A stretch of DNA of 64,000 nucleotides from the NCBI GenBank assembly GCA_017656235.1, contig JACDOF010000008.1:62001-126000 (forward strand). Direction: 5' to 3'. A model generated the notes under the pieces. The model saw nothing but the letters and a program-made list of their open reading frames with translations. It made no database searches and was not told the origin of the DNA. Origin of the DNA: Brevibacillus sp. (GTDB lineage: Bacteria > Bacillota > Bacilli > Brevibacillales > Brevibacillaceae). Below are positions 18,000 through 26,426 of the stretch, in pieces; within the stretch, counting starts at the first letter, position 1; each line of letters begins with the position of its first letter. The position numbers and the translations under genes are program-made.

Positions 18000-20426
18000 A
18001 TGAGGGTTTCGTATCAGTGGCTGTCTGAATACGTCGATCTGACTGGAATCAGCCCGCAGGATCTGGCCGATCTGATGACCAGGAGCGGGATTGAAGTGGA
18101 AGCGGTAGAGCCGCGCAACGCCGGGGTATCCAACGTGGTTGTGGGCTACGTCAAGGAGCGGAACCAACACCCCGATGCTGACCGGTTGAGTGTTTGTCTG
18201 GTCGATGTCGGCCAGGGCGAAGACTTGCAGATTGTCTGTGGGGCCAAAAACGTAGCGGCCGGCCAGAAGGTGCCGGTTGCGCTGCCGGGAGCCAAACTGC
18301 CGGGAGGAATCAAAATCAAGCGCTCCAAATTGCGCGGGGTGGAGTCGCAGGGCATGATTTGCTCGGCAAAAGAGCTGGGGTTAAACGACAAACTGCTGGC
18401 CAAGGATCAACAGGAAGGCATCATGGTACTGCCGGAAGACGCACCAGTGGGAGCTGATGCCGTCACGTTCCTTGGCCTGGACGATTACGTGCTGGAATTG
18501 GGGCTCACCCCGAATCGCTCAGACTGCTTGAGCATGCTTGGTGTCGCCTATGAAGTGGCGGCGATACTCGGCCGCGAGGTGAAGTGGCCGCAGGTGGAAG
18601 TGGTCGAGGATGGCGGGGAGAATCCCGTCACGGTTCAGATTGAGGCTGTTGATCACTGCTACCAGTACCACGGACGCCATTTTACCAATGTCTCCATCGG
18701 GTCGTCGCCGCAATGGCTGAAGAACCGGCTGATGGCGGCAGGCGTTCGGCCGATCAACAACGTGGTCGACATCACCAACTACGTCATGCTGGAGTACGGT
18801 CAACCGCTGCATGCCTTTGACGCGGAGAAAGTGCATGAGCGGAAGATACGGGTTCGTCTGGCCCAGCCGGGTGAAAAACTGGTTACACTGGACGATCAGG
18901 AACGCGCATTGGACGAGCAAACCCTGGTGATCGCTGATCCGCAAAAAGGGCTGGCCATCGCTGGTATCATGGGGGGAGCCAACTCGGAAATCACGGAGGA
19001 CACCAGCGAGATCATTCTCGAATCGGCTTACTTTACACCGCAGTCGATACGCCGTTCGGCACGGCGGCTGGAGATGCGGACAGAGGGATGTGTCCGTTGG
19101 GAAAAAGGCGTTGATCCCCAGCGTGTCGCACCCGCCGCCGATCGCGCTGCCCAGTTGATTCAACAATTGGCGAAAGCGACGGTATCCAAAGGGGTTGCGG
19201 GTGAAGCAATCCAGCAGCGCGAACCGGTTGAGGTATCGCTTACGCTGGACAAGCTGAACGGGCATCTGGGGATGGCGCTGCCAGCGGAGGACGTGTCTGC
19301 TATTTTCAGACGACTCCAGTTTCCCTTCACCTATGCCGACGGAACCTGGCACGTAACGATCCCGACTCGTCGCAGCGACATCACCCTGCCGGAAGACTTG
19401 ATCGAGGAAGTGGCTCGTCTGCACGGCTACGACAACATTCCAACGACTCTGATGCATGGTGAAACCACACAGGGCAAGCTGAATCGGGAGCAGTCGCTTC
19501 GCCGAATTGTGCGTCACCACCTGATCGGGCTGGGTTTGTCCGAAGCCATTTCCTACTCTCTCCTTCATCCCGAGCGTCTGCACGACGTAGCCGGACTGCA
19601 CGATCACCAAAAGTACCACGGCCTGCGGCTGGCGATGCCGATGAGTGAGGAGCACAGCGTCCTGCGCATGAGCCTGCTGCCGGGACTACTGCAGGTAGCC
19701 CAGTACAACAAAAACCGGCAGAACCACGATCTGGCCCTTTTTGAACTGGGCCGTGTCTTTCTCAGCGAAGAAAGCAGTCCGACAGCGCTGCCGGAGGAAC
19801 GGCTGTACCTGGCGGGTGTCGTTGCCGGACAGTGGCAGTCTCAGCACTGGAACGCTGCCAAGCAGCCGGCCGATTTTTATCTTGTTAAAGGCATTGTGGA
19901 GTCGCTCCTTGCCCGCCTTGGTGTCCGCGATGTCAGCTTCCGGCCGACGGCGGAGCGCAGCGGCATGCATCCCGGACGCACGGCTGACATCTTGGCTGAT
20001 GGCGAGGTGCTGGGCTATCTCGGACAGCTTCATCCTGCCACCGAAAAGGTGTACGATCTGGATGAAACGTTCGTCTTCCAGTTCGATACACACAAGCTGT
20101 TTGCCCATGCTTTAGACCTGGGGCTCTACCGCATGCTGCCCAAGTTTCCGGCCATCAGCCGCGATCTGGCCTTTGTCGTCGATCGAACCGTACCGGCGGA
20201 GCGCTTGTCCGCACTGATCAGGCAGGCAGCAGGAGATTGGCTGGAGTCGGTAGCGCTGTTTGACGTCTACACGGGCGAACACGTGGCCGCCGATAAAAAA
20301 AGCGTGGCGTTCTCCCTCGTCTATCGCCATCCTGAGCGGACACTTTTGGATGAAGAGGTGCAGGAGAGCGTCAGCCGGGTGGTCCAAACGCTGGCCGACG
20401 AGGTGGGAGCGGAGCTGCGCGGATAA
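18000..20426 (+). CDS. pheT: Phenylalanine-tRNA ligase beta subunit
   Basis: Editing and tRNA-binding subunit of PheRS, 808 residues, close to the 804 of B. subtilis. Domains in order: N-terminal B1, a tRNA-binding OB domain (about 40-150, with VCGAKNVAAGQKVPVA), the B3/4 editing domain, B5, a catalytic-like core and a C-terminal FDX-ACB anticodon-binding domain from about 715 (FPAISRDLAFVVD). GGGAGGAGA precedes the ATG. Confidence 0.96.
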   Translation: MRVSYQWLSEYVDLTGISPQDLADLMTRSGIEVEAVEPRNAGVSNVVVGYVKERNQHPDADRLSVCLVDVGQGEDLQIVCGAKNVAAGQKVPVALPGAKLPGGIKIKRSKLRGVESQGMICSAKELGLNDKLLAKDQQEGIMVLPEDAPVGADAVTFLGLDDYVLELGLTPNRSDCLSMLGVAYEVAAILGREVKWPQVEVVEDGGENPVTVQIEAVDHCYQYHGRHFTNVSIGSSPQWLKNRLMAAGVRPINNVVDITNYVMLEYGQPLHAFDAEKVHERKIRVRLAQPGEKLVTLDDQERALDEQTLVIADPQKGLAIAGIMGGANSEITEDTSEIILESAYFTPQSIRRSARRLEMRTEGCVRWEKGVDPQRVAPAADRAAQLIQQLAKATVSKGVAGEAIQQREPVEVSLTLDKLNGHLGMALPAEDVSAIFRRLQFPFTYADGTWHVTIPTRRSDITLPEDLIEEVARLHGYDNIPTTLMHGETTQGKLNREQSLRRIVRHHLIGLGLSEAISYSLLHPERLHDVAGLHDHQKYHGLRLAMPMSEEHSVLRMSLLPGLLQVAQYNKNRQNHDLALFELGRVFLSEESSPTALPEERLYLAGVVAGQWQSQHWNAAKQPADFYLVKGIVESLLARLGVRDVSFRPTAERSGMHPGRTADILADGEVLGYLGQLHPATEKVYDLDETFVFQFDTHKLFAHALDLGLYRMLPKFPAISRDLAFVVDRTVPAERLSALIRQAAGDWLESVALFDVYTGEHVAADKKSVAFSLVYRHPERTLLDEEVQESVSRVVQTLADEVGAELRG

Positions 20427-20445
20427 GGATGGCAGCGGGTAAATC

Positions 20446-20474
20446 TTGACGAAGGTTGTCAGTTTCAGTAAAAT
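20446..20474 (+). promoter_or_regulatory. Promoter of zapA
   Basis: TTGACG (20446-20451), 17 bases, then TAAAAT (20469-20474). It follows closely on the pheT stop and gives zapA its own transcript. Confidence 0.65.
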
Positions 20475-20575
20475 CACATCAAGAGTTTGTGTCATCTTTG
20501 TCCGAACAGTTAGTGTGGATCAACCATGCAGTGCGATACACTACTTGTACGGCGCGTATCAAGGAGGAGGCCTTT

Positions 20576-20857
20576 GTGCAAGATGACGGGAAAAATCGCT
20601 TGACCGTGGATATTTTTGGACAGCAGTACCGACTCACTGGGAAGGCTAGCGTCAATCACATGCGCATGGTCGCTGGATACGTCGACGACAAGATGAACGA
20701 AATCAGCCGGGGCAACAGTCGTCTAGACACGACAAAAATCGCTGTTTTGGCAGCCGTCAACATTTCGGATGAGTATTTCCGCTTGCGAAAAGAATACGAA
20801 GAACTGCTGCGCATTCTGGAGGAAGATGCACGTCGGCAGGTGAACAGCAGAGGTTGA
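20576..20857 (+). CDS. zapA: Cell division protein ZapA, GTG start
   Basis: A 93-residue Z-ring stabiliser that cross-links FtsZ filaments. The N-terminal domain has TVDIFGQQYRL; the rest forms the coiled-coil dimerisation helix with HMRMVAGYVDDKMNEI and IAVLAAVNISDEY. The GTG at 20576 is preceded by AAGGAGGAGG and gives the family's usual length. In B. subtilis rnhC comes between pheT and zapA, and cvpA and polX come after it; none is present here. Confidence 0.92.
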   Translation: MQDDGKNRLTVDIFGQQYRLTGKASVNHMRMVAGYVDDKMNEISRGNSRLDTTKIAVLAAVNISDEYFRLRKEYEELLRILEEDARRQVNSRG

Positions 20858-20865
20858 GAAATCGG

Positions 20866-20892
20866 AAAAAAGGGGCAACGTGCCCCTTTTTT
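20866..20892 (+). terminator. Terminator of zapA
   Basis: GGGGCA (20872-20877) pairs with TGCCCC (20881-20886), flanked by A6 and T6; bidirectional in principle. Confidence 0.85.
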
Positions 20893-20936
20893 GTTGCGTA
20901 TACCGATGTGCCGCGATGCTTCCTCCAGAGGTGCGT

Positions 20937-20959
20937 TCCCCACAGGGGAAGAGTATAAT
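20937..20959 (+). promoter_or_regulatory. Candidate promoter of larEB with overlapping small hairpin
   Basis: A perfect TATAAT is at 20954-20959. No clear -35 is visible; its place is taken by a short inverted repeat, CCCC-ACA-GGGG flanked by TT and AA (20936-20950). Confidence 0.4.
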
Positions 20960-21028
20960 AAGGGATGTGACAAGACGAACAGGTGCGGCAGCAGAGCGAT
21001 CGAGACACGGAGCAGGAGGGTTCGACAG

Positions 21029-21901
21029 ATGAGCACACGGAGTAAGGAAGAACTGATGGAAGCGGCCAAACGGATGACCATTCGCGAAAAAGACGAGAGA
21101 CTGGGGCAGCTTCTGCGTGAGATGGGTACGGTTCTGGTTGCTTTTTCGGGCGGAGTGGACAGCACGTTTCTGTTGGCTCGCGCTGTCCAGGAATTGGGGG
21201 ATCAGGCGATTGCCGTCACGGCTGCATCAGAGACCTTTCCAACCAGGGAATTTGAAGCGGCAAAACAGTTGGCTGCCCGCCTTGGCGCTCGGTTTGTGAC
21301 GACGGAAATCCGCGAGATGGAAAATCCCAACTTTGTCGCAAACCCGACCAATCGCTGCTTTTACTGCAAAGATGGCTTGTACGAACACCTGGGGCGGTTG
21401 GCGGAACAGAACGAATGGAATGCTGTCATCTGCGACGGGGCCAACATGGACGACCTTGGCGATTACCGGCCTGGGCGGATTGCAGCCGCTCGGCGCGGCG
21501 TACGCAGCCCGCTGCAGGAAGCCGGTTTCTATAAGGAAGAACTGCGGCAGTTATCCAAGGAAATGGGGCTGCCCACCTGGAACAAGCCATCATTTGCCTG
21601 TTTGTCTTCACGGATTCCCTATGGCTCGAAGATCACGCTGGAGAAGATTGATCAGATTGACCGGGCCGAAGGATTTCTACTTAGTCTCGGCTTTCATCAG
21701 GTGAGGGTACGGCATCACGATGAGATTGCACGGATTGAGGTGATGCCCGCCGACTTCGCCAAACTGCTGCAGCACCATCAGGAGATTTGGGCCAAGCTGA
21801 AGGAAATCGGCTTTCACTACGTCACTCTCGATTTGGGCGGCTACCAAACGGGCAGTATGAATGCGGTGCTCAGTGTGGATGTGAAAGCCCAGCATGGTTG
21901 A
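21029..21901 (+). CDS. larE: ATP-dependent sacrificial sulfur transferase LarE
   Basis: A 290-residue PP-loop enzyme that adenylates the pyridinium dicarboxylate precursor and gives up sulfur to make the nickel-pincer nucleotide of lactate racemase and related enzymes. The PP-loop motif SGGVDS is at residues 40-45. CFYC and FACLSSR contain cysteines; in lactobacillal LarE the cysteine of the latter region is the sacrificial donor (from memory). GCAGGAGGG precedes the ATG at 21029; the longer open frame starts within the promoter region. It overlaps larB by 8 bases. Confidence 0.88.
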   Translation: MSTRSKEELMEAAKRMTIREKDERLGQLLREMGTVLVAFSGGVDSTFLLARAVQELGDQAIAVTAASETFPTREFEAAKQLAARLGARFVTTEIREMENPNFVANPTNRCFYCKDGLYEHLGRLAEQNEWNAVICDGANMDDLGDYRPGRIAAARRGVRSPLQEAGFYKEELRQLSKEMGLPTWNKPSFACLSSRIPYGSKITLEKIDQIDRAEGFLLSLGFHQVRVRHHDEIARIEVMPADFAKLLQHHQEIWAKLKEIGFHYVTLDLGGYQTGSMNAVLSVDVKAQHG

Positions 21902-22646
21902 TCTGGATCAGATTCTAAACGCAGTGCGGGATGGACGGTTAAGCGTGGCAGAGGCCAAAGAGCGCCTGACCTCAGTTGGTGATCTCGGCTACGCCCAACT
22001 TGACCTGGCGCGGAAGGAGCGGACCGGGTTCCCCGAGGTCATCTTCGCCGAGGGGAAAACAAGCGACCAGTTGTTGGGGATTTTTCGTAAGCTGGCAGAA
22101 ACACAGGAAATCGTCCTGGCCACGCGTGTCTCCGCCGAACAGGCCGAGCAGCTGCTGCGCTCCTTTCCGCAGGTTACCTACGATGCGCTGGCCAGAGTTG
22201 CCGTGTGGAGCCGATCGCCCCTCGTGCCGACCCGGCCCGGCTACGTGGCTGTCGTCGCCGCTGGCACCTCCGACCTGCCGGTGGCGCAGGAAGCCGTCTG
22301 GACGGCACGTTGTTTCGGAAGCGAGGTGCGGCTGATTGCCGATGTCGGTGTGGCCGGTATTCACCGCCTGTTCCAGCGGCTGGACGAAATCAGGAATGCA
22401 GTGGCGATAGTCTGTGCAGCCGGGATGGAAGGAGCGCTGGCCAGTGTCGTTGCCGGGCTGGTAGACAAACCGGTGATCGCCGTACCGACCAGCGTTGGCT
22501 ACGGAGCTTCCTTCGGCGGCTTGTCCGCTTTACTGACGATGCTCAACTCCTGTGCCAACGGTGTAGCCGTTGTCAACATCGACAACGGATTTGGGGCAGG
22601 CTATCTGGCGGGCTTGATTCACCGGCTGACGGCCCCGTCCTGCTAA
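21894..22646 (+). CDS. larB: Nickel-pincer cofactor biosynthesis protein LarB
   Basis: A 250-residue carboxylase/hydrolase of the PurE-like fold that carboxylates nicotinic acid adenine dinucleotide in the first step of the pincer nucleotide pathway. The C-terminal half has the PurE-like core: VAAGTSDLPVAQEA, CAAGMEGALASVVAGL and PTSVGYGASFGGL. Translationally coupled to larE. The nickel insertase larC, normally needed and often adjacent, is not in the window, nor is any racemase-type larA. Confidence 0.9.
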   Translation: MVDLDQILNAVRDGRLSVAEAKERLTSVGDLGYAQLDLARKERTGFPEVIFAEGKTSDQLLGIFRKLAETQEIVLATRVSAEQAEQLLRSFPQVTYDALARVAVWSRSPLVPTRPGYVAVVAAGTSDLPVAQEAVWTARCFGSEVRLIADVGVAGIHRLFQRLDEIRNAVAIVCAAGMEGALASVVAGLVDKPVIAVPTSVGYGASFGGLSALLTMLNSCANGVAVVNIDNGFGAGYLAGLIHRLTAPSC

Positions 22647-22651
22647 CGTAG

Positions 22652-22679
22652 AAAAGGGGGACAGCCAATCCCCCTTTTG
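22652..22679 (+). terminator. Bidirectional terminator between larB and yvlD-like gene
   Basis: GGGGGA (22656-22661) pairs with TCCCCC (22669-22674), flanked by AAAA and TTTT, so it can serve both converging genes. Confidence 0.8.
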
Positions 22680-22718
22680 TTGTCTGGAAAAAGCAGTTCG
22701 GCGCCAATAATCGCTGCA

Positions 22719-23093
22719 CTAGGTCTTTTGCCTTTGGCCGTCGTTGCCGTCGCCAAGGTTCAGCCGCGACTTGATCGGGATGAACAGGTCGACGACGCCA
22801 ATCAAAAGTGCCGCTATAAGTGCGCCCAGGATCGTGACGCGAAACCCGGCGACCAAAAACTGGGTAAAATAGATAACGGCTACGCTGACCAAAAAGCCGA
22901 TGATGCCCCGGTTATAGGGGGAAATGCGGTTTCCAAAAAGTGCTTCGATTCCCCAACCGATGGCAGCAATCACAACTGCTGCAAACAGAGCGGTCCAAAA
23001 GCCGCTGATGCTGAAACCGGGTACCAGAAAGCCAATAAACATTAAGACAAGCGCGGCGACGATAAAGCGAATCACGTGACGCAAGATGGTCAT
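22719..23093 (-). CDS. YvlD/phage holin-like family membrane protein
   Basis: A 124-residue protein with four hydrophobic helices, of the family annotated as phage holin family 4/YvlD (DUF360-like). Despite the name it is usually a chromosomal gene in Bacilli, linked to envelope-stress operons; no phage genes are near. The ATG at 23093 has GGAGGAA 5-6 bases upstream; a longer open frame to 23111 would overlap the site. The C-terminal tail is hydrophilic (GDGNDGQRQKT). Confidence 0.7.
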   Translation of the reverse strand: MTILRHVIRFIVAALVLMFIGFLVPGFSISGFWTALFAAVVIAAIGWGIEALFGNRISPYNRGIIGFLVSVAVIYFTQFLVAGFRVTILGALIAALLIGVVDLFIPIKSRLNLGDGNDGQRQKT

Positions 23094-23202
23094 GCCAATT
23101 CCTCCATTCAACTGGATTCATCTTCATTATGAGCAGGACACGGGCAAACTATGTAACAGAGATTCAAAATAAATGGACCCACAACCGGGCCAGGACCATA
23201 TT

Positions 23203-23241
23203 CCCGGCTTCTTAGCAGAGCCGGGGCTGTCGTGGTATAAT
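23203..23241 (+). promoter_or_regulatory. Promoter of mutS2 with inverted repeat over the -35
   Basis: TTAGCA (23212-23217), 18 bases, then TATAAT (23236-23241). The -35 lies in the loop of CCCGGCT (23203-23209)/AGCCGGG (23219-23225), which could be an operator or chance. Confidence 0.5.
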
Positions 23242-23271
23242 GAAACAATGAATGTTTGGAGGAGGGCCTTC

Positions 23272-25626
23272 GTGGATCAGCGGGTGCTTAATACGTTGGA
23301 ATACGATAAAGTTATCTCGCGTTTGGTGGAGAAAGCAAGCTCGACGTTGGGCAAGGAGCGGGCGAGCAGGCTGGTCCCGTATACGACGATGGAGGAAGTT
23401 CTTCAAGCCCAGCGGTCGACGGAAGAAGCCGCAGCTGTGCTGAGGATGAAAGGAAGCGTGCCGCTGGGCGGGATTCGCGACATCCGTCAACCGCTTCAGC
23501 GGGCAAGGTTGAGGTCCGTGCTTTCACCAGCCGAGTTGTTGGACGTAGCCAGTACGGTATACGCTGGCAGACGTCTGAAAACCTTTCTGCTGCAGGCAGC
23601 GGAAGAATGTCAGCTGAGCATGCTGGCCTCGTTTGCCCAGCAGATTGACGGCCTGCGTGAACTGGAAGAAGAGATCAGGAAGTGCATTGACGAACATGGA
23701 GAGGTCGTGGACAGTGCCAGTGCCGAACTGCGCCGGGTCCGTCAGGAGATTCGCGTGCTGGAGTCGCGGATTCGCGAACGGTTGGAAACGATACTCCGCT
23801 CCGCTTCATACCAGAAAATGTTGATGGAAACAATCATCACCATACGTGGAGATCGCTATGTCATCCCGGTCAAGCAGGAGTATCGCCATGTGTTTGGCGG
23901 CATTGTCCACGATCAATCCGCCTCTGGCGCCACCCTGTTTATCGAACCGGAGGCAGTTGTCTCCATGAACAATACATTGCGCGAAGCACGTCTGAAAGAA
24001 GAAAGGGAAGTGGAGCGGATTCTGCTCCGTCTGACCGAGAAAGTGGCGGAAGCGGTTGATCCGCTTACCGTGAATGTAGAAATGCTGGCCGAACTGGACT
24101 TCGCCTTCGCCAAGGCCGAGTTCGGCAGCAGTCTGAAAGCGACGATTCCGCGACTAAACGACCAAGGCGTGATTCGCTTGAAAAAGGCGCGTCACCCGCT
24201 GATTGCGGACGAGCAGGTAGTGCCGATTGACGTCGAGTTGGGGAAAGAGTACCGGGCGATCATCATAACCGGTCCCAACACAGGCGGCAAAACGGTTTCC
24301 ATCAAGACGATCGGTCTGCTCACGTTGATGGCAATGGCCGGGCTGCCCATCCCCGCAGAAGAGGAGAGCGAAGCAGCGGTCTTTTCTTCTGTCTTTGCCG
24401 ATATCGGCGACGAGCAGTCCATTGAGCAGAGCTTGTCCACTTTTTCCAGCCATATGACCAACATCATCCGCATCCTGGAGTCGATGGACGAGCGGAGTTT
24501 GGTGATATTCGACGAGTTGGGAGCAGGCACTGATCCGACCGAAGGAGCAGCGTTGGCCATGGCCATTCTGGATCACGTCGTACAGCGCGGCGCCCGGCTG
24601 GTGGCGACCACCCATTACAGCGAGCTGAAGGCATACGCTTATGACCGGCCGGAAGTGATCAACGCCAGTGTGGAGTTTGATGTTGAAACGCTGCGGCCGA
24701 CCTACCGCCTGCTGATCGGCGTACCAGGCAGGTCCAACGCATTTGCGATTGCCGCTAGGCTTGGTTTGGCGGAGGAGATTATTGCCGCTGCCCGCCGCTC
24801 CATCAGCGAGGAGGACAGTCAGGTGGAAACCATGATCGCATCGCTGGAGCGCAATACCCTGACGGCACAGCGGGAACGCCTGGAGGCAGAAGCACTCAGA
24901 CGGGAAGCAGAAGAGCTGCGTCGTCAACTGGAAGAGGAGCGGGCCCGGTTCGCCGAAGAGAAGAACCGCCTGTTGGAAAAAGCGGAAGAAGAAGCGCGGA
25001 TTGCCGTCCAACTGGCCAAGGAAGAAGCGAACGCCATCATTCGCGAACTGCGCGAGTTACAAGCGGAAGGTGTCGAGATCAAGGAACATAAACTGATCGA
25101 GGCGAAGAAGCGGTTGGACGACGCTGTGCTGGAATTGGACAAGGAAACGGTCAAAAAGCCTCCCAAGGCTGTGCGCGCGGTAAGGCCGAAAGCGGGCGAC
25201 GAAGTGATGGTGCACAGCTTCGGCCAGCGCGGTGTCGTGCTGGAACAGGCTTCTGAAGACGAATACCTGGTACAGATCGGCATCATGAAGATGAAAGTGA
25301 AACAGAGCGACCTGAGTGTACTCAAACAGTCCCAGAACCAGCCGACGTCCCGGTTTACAGCGGTAAAAGCGAGAAAGGGCAGCGTCAAAATGGAGCTGGA
25401 TTTGCGAGGGTACCGCGTGGAGGAAGGGTTGGCGGAAGTAGACCGCTATCTGGATGAAGTGCTGCTGGCCGGCCTCCAAACCGTGTCGATCATTCATGGT
25501 CATGGCACGGGAGCGCTGCGCAAGGCGGTACACGATTTTTTGCGCGGCCACCGCAGCGTGAAGTCGTTTCGCCTGGGCGGCCAGGGAGAAGGCGGGGTCG
25601 GCGCGACCATTGTCGAGCTGAAATGA
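23272..25626 (+). CDS. mutS2: Endonuclease MutS2, GTG start
   Basis: A 784-residue MutS2, a DNA-binding ATPase with a nuclease domain implicated in suppressing recombination and rescuing collided ribosomes. Core and clamp helices come first, Walker A GPNTGGKT at 334-341, signature STFSSHMTNI and Walker B LVIFDELGAGTDPTEG, a long coiled coil (about 520-620), and the C-terminal Smr domain from about 709 with LDLRG and HGHGTGALR. The GTG at 23272 follows GGAGGAGGG; an upstream ATG at 23248 would contain that site. Length equals B. subtilis MutS2 within one residue. Confidence 0.95.
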   Translation: MDQRVLNTLEYDKVISRLVEKASSTLGKERASRLVPYTTMEEVLQAQRSTEEAAAVLRMKGSVPLGGIRDIRQPLQRARLRSVLSPAELLDVASTVYAGRRLKTFLLQAAEECQLSMLASFAQQIDGLRELEEEIRKCIDEHGEVVDSASAELRRVRQEIRVLESRIRERLETILRSASYQKMLMETIITIRGDRYVIPVKQEYRHVFGGIVHDQSASGATLFIEPEAVVSMNNTLREARLKEEREVERILLRLTEKVAEAVDPLTVNVEMLAELDFAFAKAEFGSSLKATIPRLNDQGVIRLKKARHPLIADEQVVPIDVELGKEYRAIIITGPNTGGKTVSIKTIGLLTLMAMAGLPIPAEEESEAAVFSSVFADIGDEQSIEQSLSTFSSHMTNIIRILESMDERSLVIFDELGAGTDPTEGAALAMAILDHVVQRGARLVATTHYSELKAYAYDRPEVINASVEFDVETLRPTYRLLIGVPGRSNAFAIAARLGLAEEIIAAARRSISEEDSQVETMIASLERNTLTAQRERLEAEALRREAEELRRQLEEERARFAEEKNRLLEKAEEEARIAVQLAKEEANAIIRELRELQAEGVEIKEHKLIEAKKRLDDAVLELDKETVKKPPKAVRAVRPKAGDEVMVHSFGQRGVVLEQASEDEYLVQIGIMKMKVKQSDLSVLKQSQNQPTSRFTAVKARKGSVKMELDLRGYRVEEGLAEVDRYLDEVLLAGLQTVSIIHGHGTGALRKAVHDFLRGHRSVKSFRLGGQGEGGVGATIVELK

Positions 25627-25702
25627 ACGGCATGCCAGGACGCTGCTTCCCTGGCCCGGCACAGGAAGGATGACGATCTGTTCTCTGGTTGGAGGGGAGA
25701 GA

Positions 25703-26113
25703 ATGCAAGTTCTGTTGAGCAACCCGTATATTGCGACTGCGGCCTATTACGCTGTCACCGGTCTGGCGATGATCCTGTTTTTGATCCTGTTTGAGCTGGT
25801 GACGCGCTACCGGGTATGGGAAGAGATGAAAAAAGGGAACGTCGCTGTAGCCATGGCCACCGGCGGCAAAGTGTTCGGGATTGCCAATGTCTTCCGCTTT
25901 TCAATCGAACAGCATGACAGCATTGGACAGGCCCTGATCTGGGGATCGTTTGGCTACCTGCTGCTGCTGATCAGCTACTTTATCTTTGAGTTTATGACGC
26001 CCAGCTTTCAGGTAGATGCAGAGATTGGGAGGGACAACAGAGCCGTCGGCTTTTTGGCGCTGGTGATTTCCGTCGGCTTTTCGTATGTCATTGGTGCCAG
26101 CCTGACATTGTAA
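25703..26113 (+). CDS. DUF350 membrane protein (YshE-like)
   Basis: A 136-residue protein with four hydrophobic helices. DUF350 proteins are of unknown function; the conserved charged start of the second repeat, FELVTRYRVWEEMKKGNVAVAM, is clear. Position directly after mutS2 matches yshE in B. subtilis. GGAGGGGAGAG precedes the ATG at 25703. After this gene the gene order departs from B. subtilis, where lcfA would follow. Confidence 0.82.
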   Translation: MQVLLSNPYIATAAYYAVTGLAMILFLILFELVTRYRVWEEMKKGNVAVAMATGGKVFGIANVFRFSIEQHDSIGQALIWGSFGYLLLLISYFIFEFMTPSFQVDAEIGRDNRAVGFLALVISVGFSYVIGASLTL

Positions 26114-26249
26114 CACCTGGAATGGAAAAGGGTGGGTGGTCCTGCAGCTTTCTGCCCTATTCATTCTTTGGCAGCACAGGTTATAATAGCGTCTGGCGGC
26201 ATTCGTTTCCGGACAGGGGAACCTTGGCGCAATGAAGGAGGATTTCACC

Positions 26250-26402
26250 TTGGAAACACTGTACAAGGTGCTGTTCGCAGTCTGTTTGTTGTTTCTCGTC
26301 GCGGGGATCATCTACGTCGTGTTCTACCTGCCGCAGGTTCCGGCGGCGTCGGCTGTTGAAGCCGCTATAGGAAATCTGGAACAGACTGGAATGCATCAAT
26401 AG
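26250..26402 (+). CDS. Small single-helix membrane protein, 50 residues
   Basis: TTG start at 26250 with AAGGAGG 9 bases upstream. The product has one hydrophobic helix (about residues 6-28, VLFAVCLLFLVAGIIYVVFY) and a short hydrophilic tail. An in-frame ATG at 26232 would place the ribosome site inside the gene and itself lacks one. TATAAT at 26182-26187 may be its -10. It lies 24 bases before the next gene and may be co-transcribed with it. Function unknown; no family recognised. Confidence 0.6.
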   Translation: METLYKVLFAVCLLFLVAGIIYVVFYLPQVPAASAVEAAIGNLEQTGMHQ

Positions 26403-26426
26403 ACAGGGGAAAAGAGGAGATTTGTG

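Noticed and set aside
22719..23093. Phage remnant suggested by a holin-like annotation
   Set aside because: The YvlD/holin-4 family is a normal chromosomal gene and no other phage genes are near.
26181..26399. 72-codon minus-strand ORF over the small membrane protein gene
   Set aside because: Arginine-rich antisense shadow; the plus-strand frame has the better ribosome site and a membrane helix.
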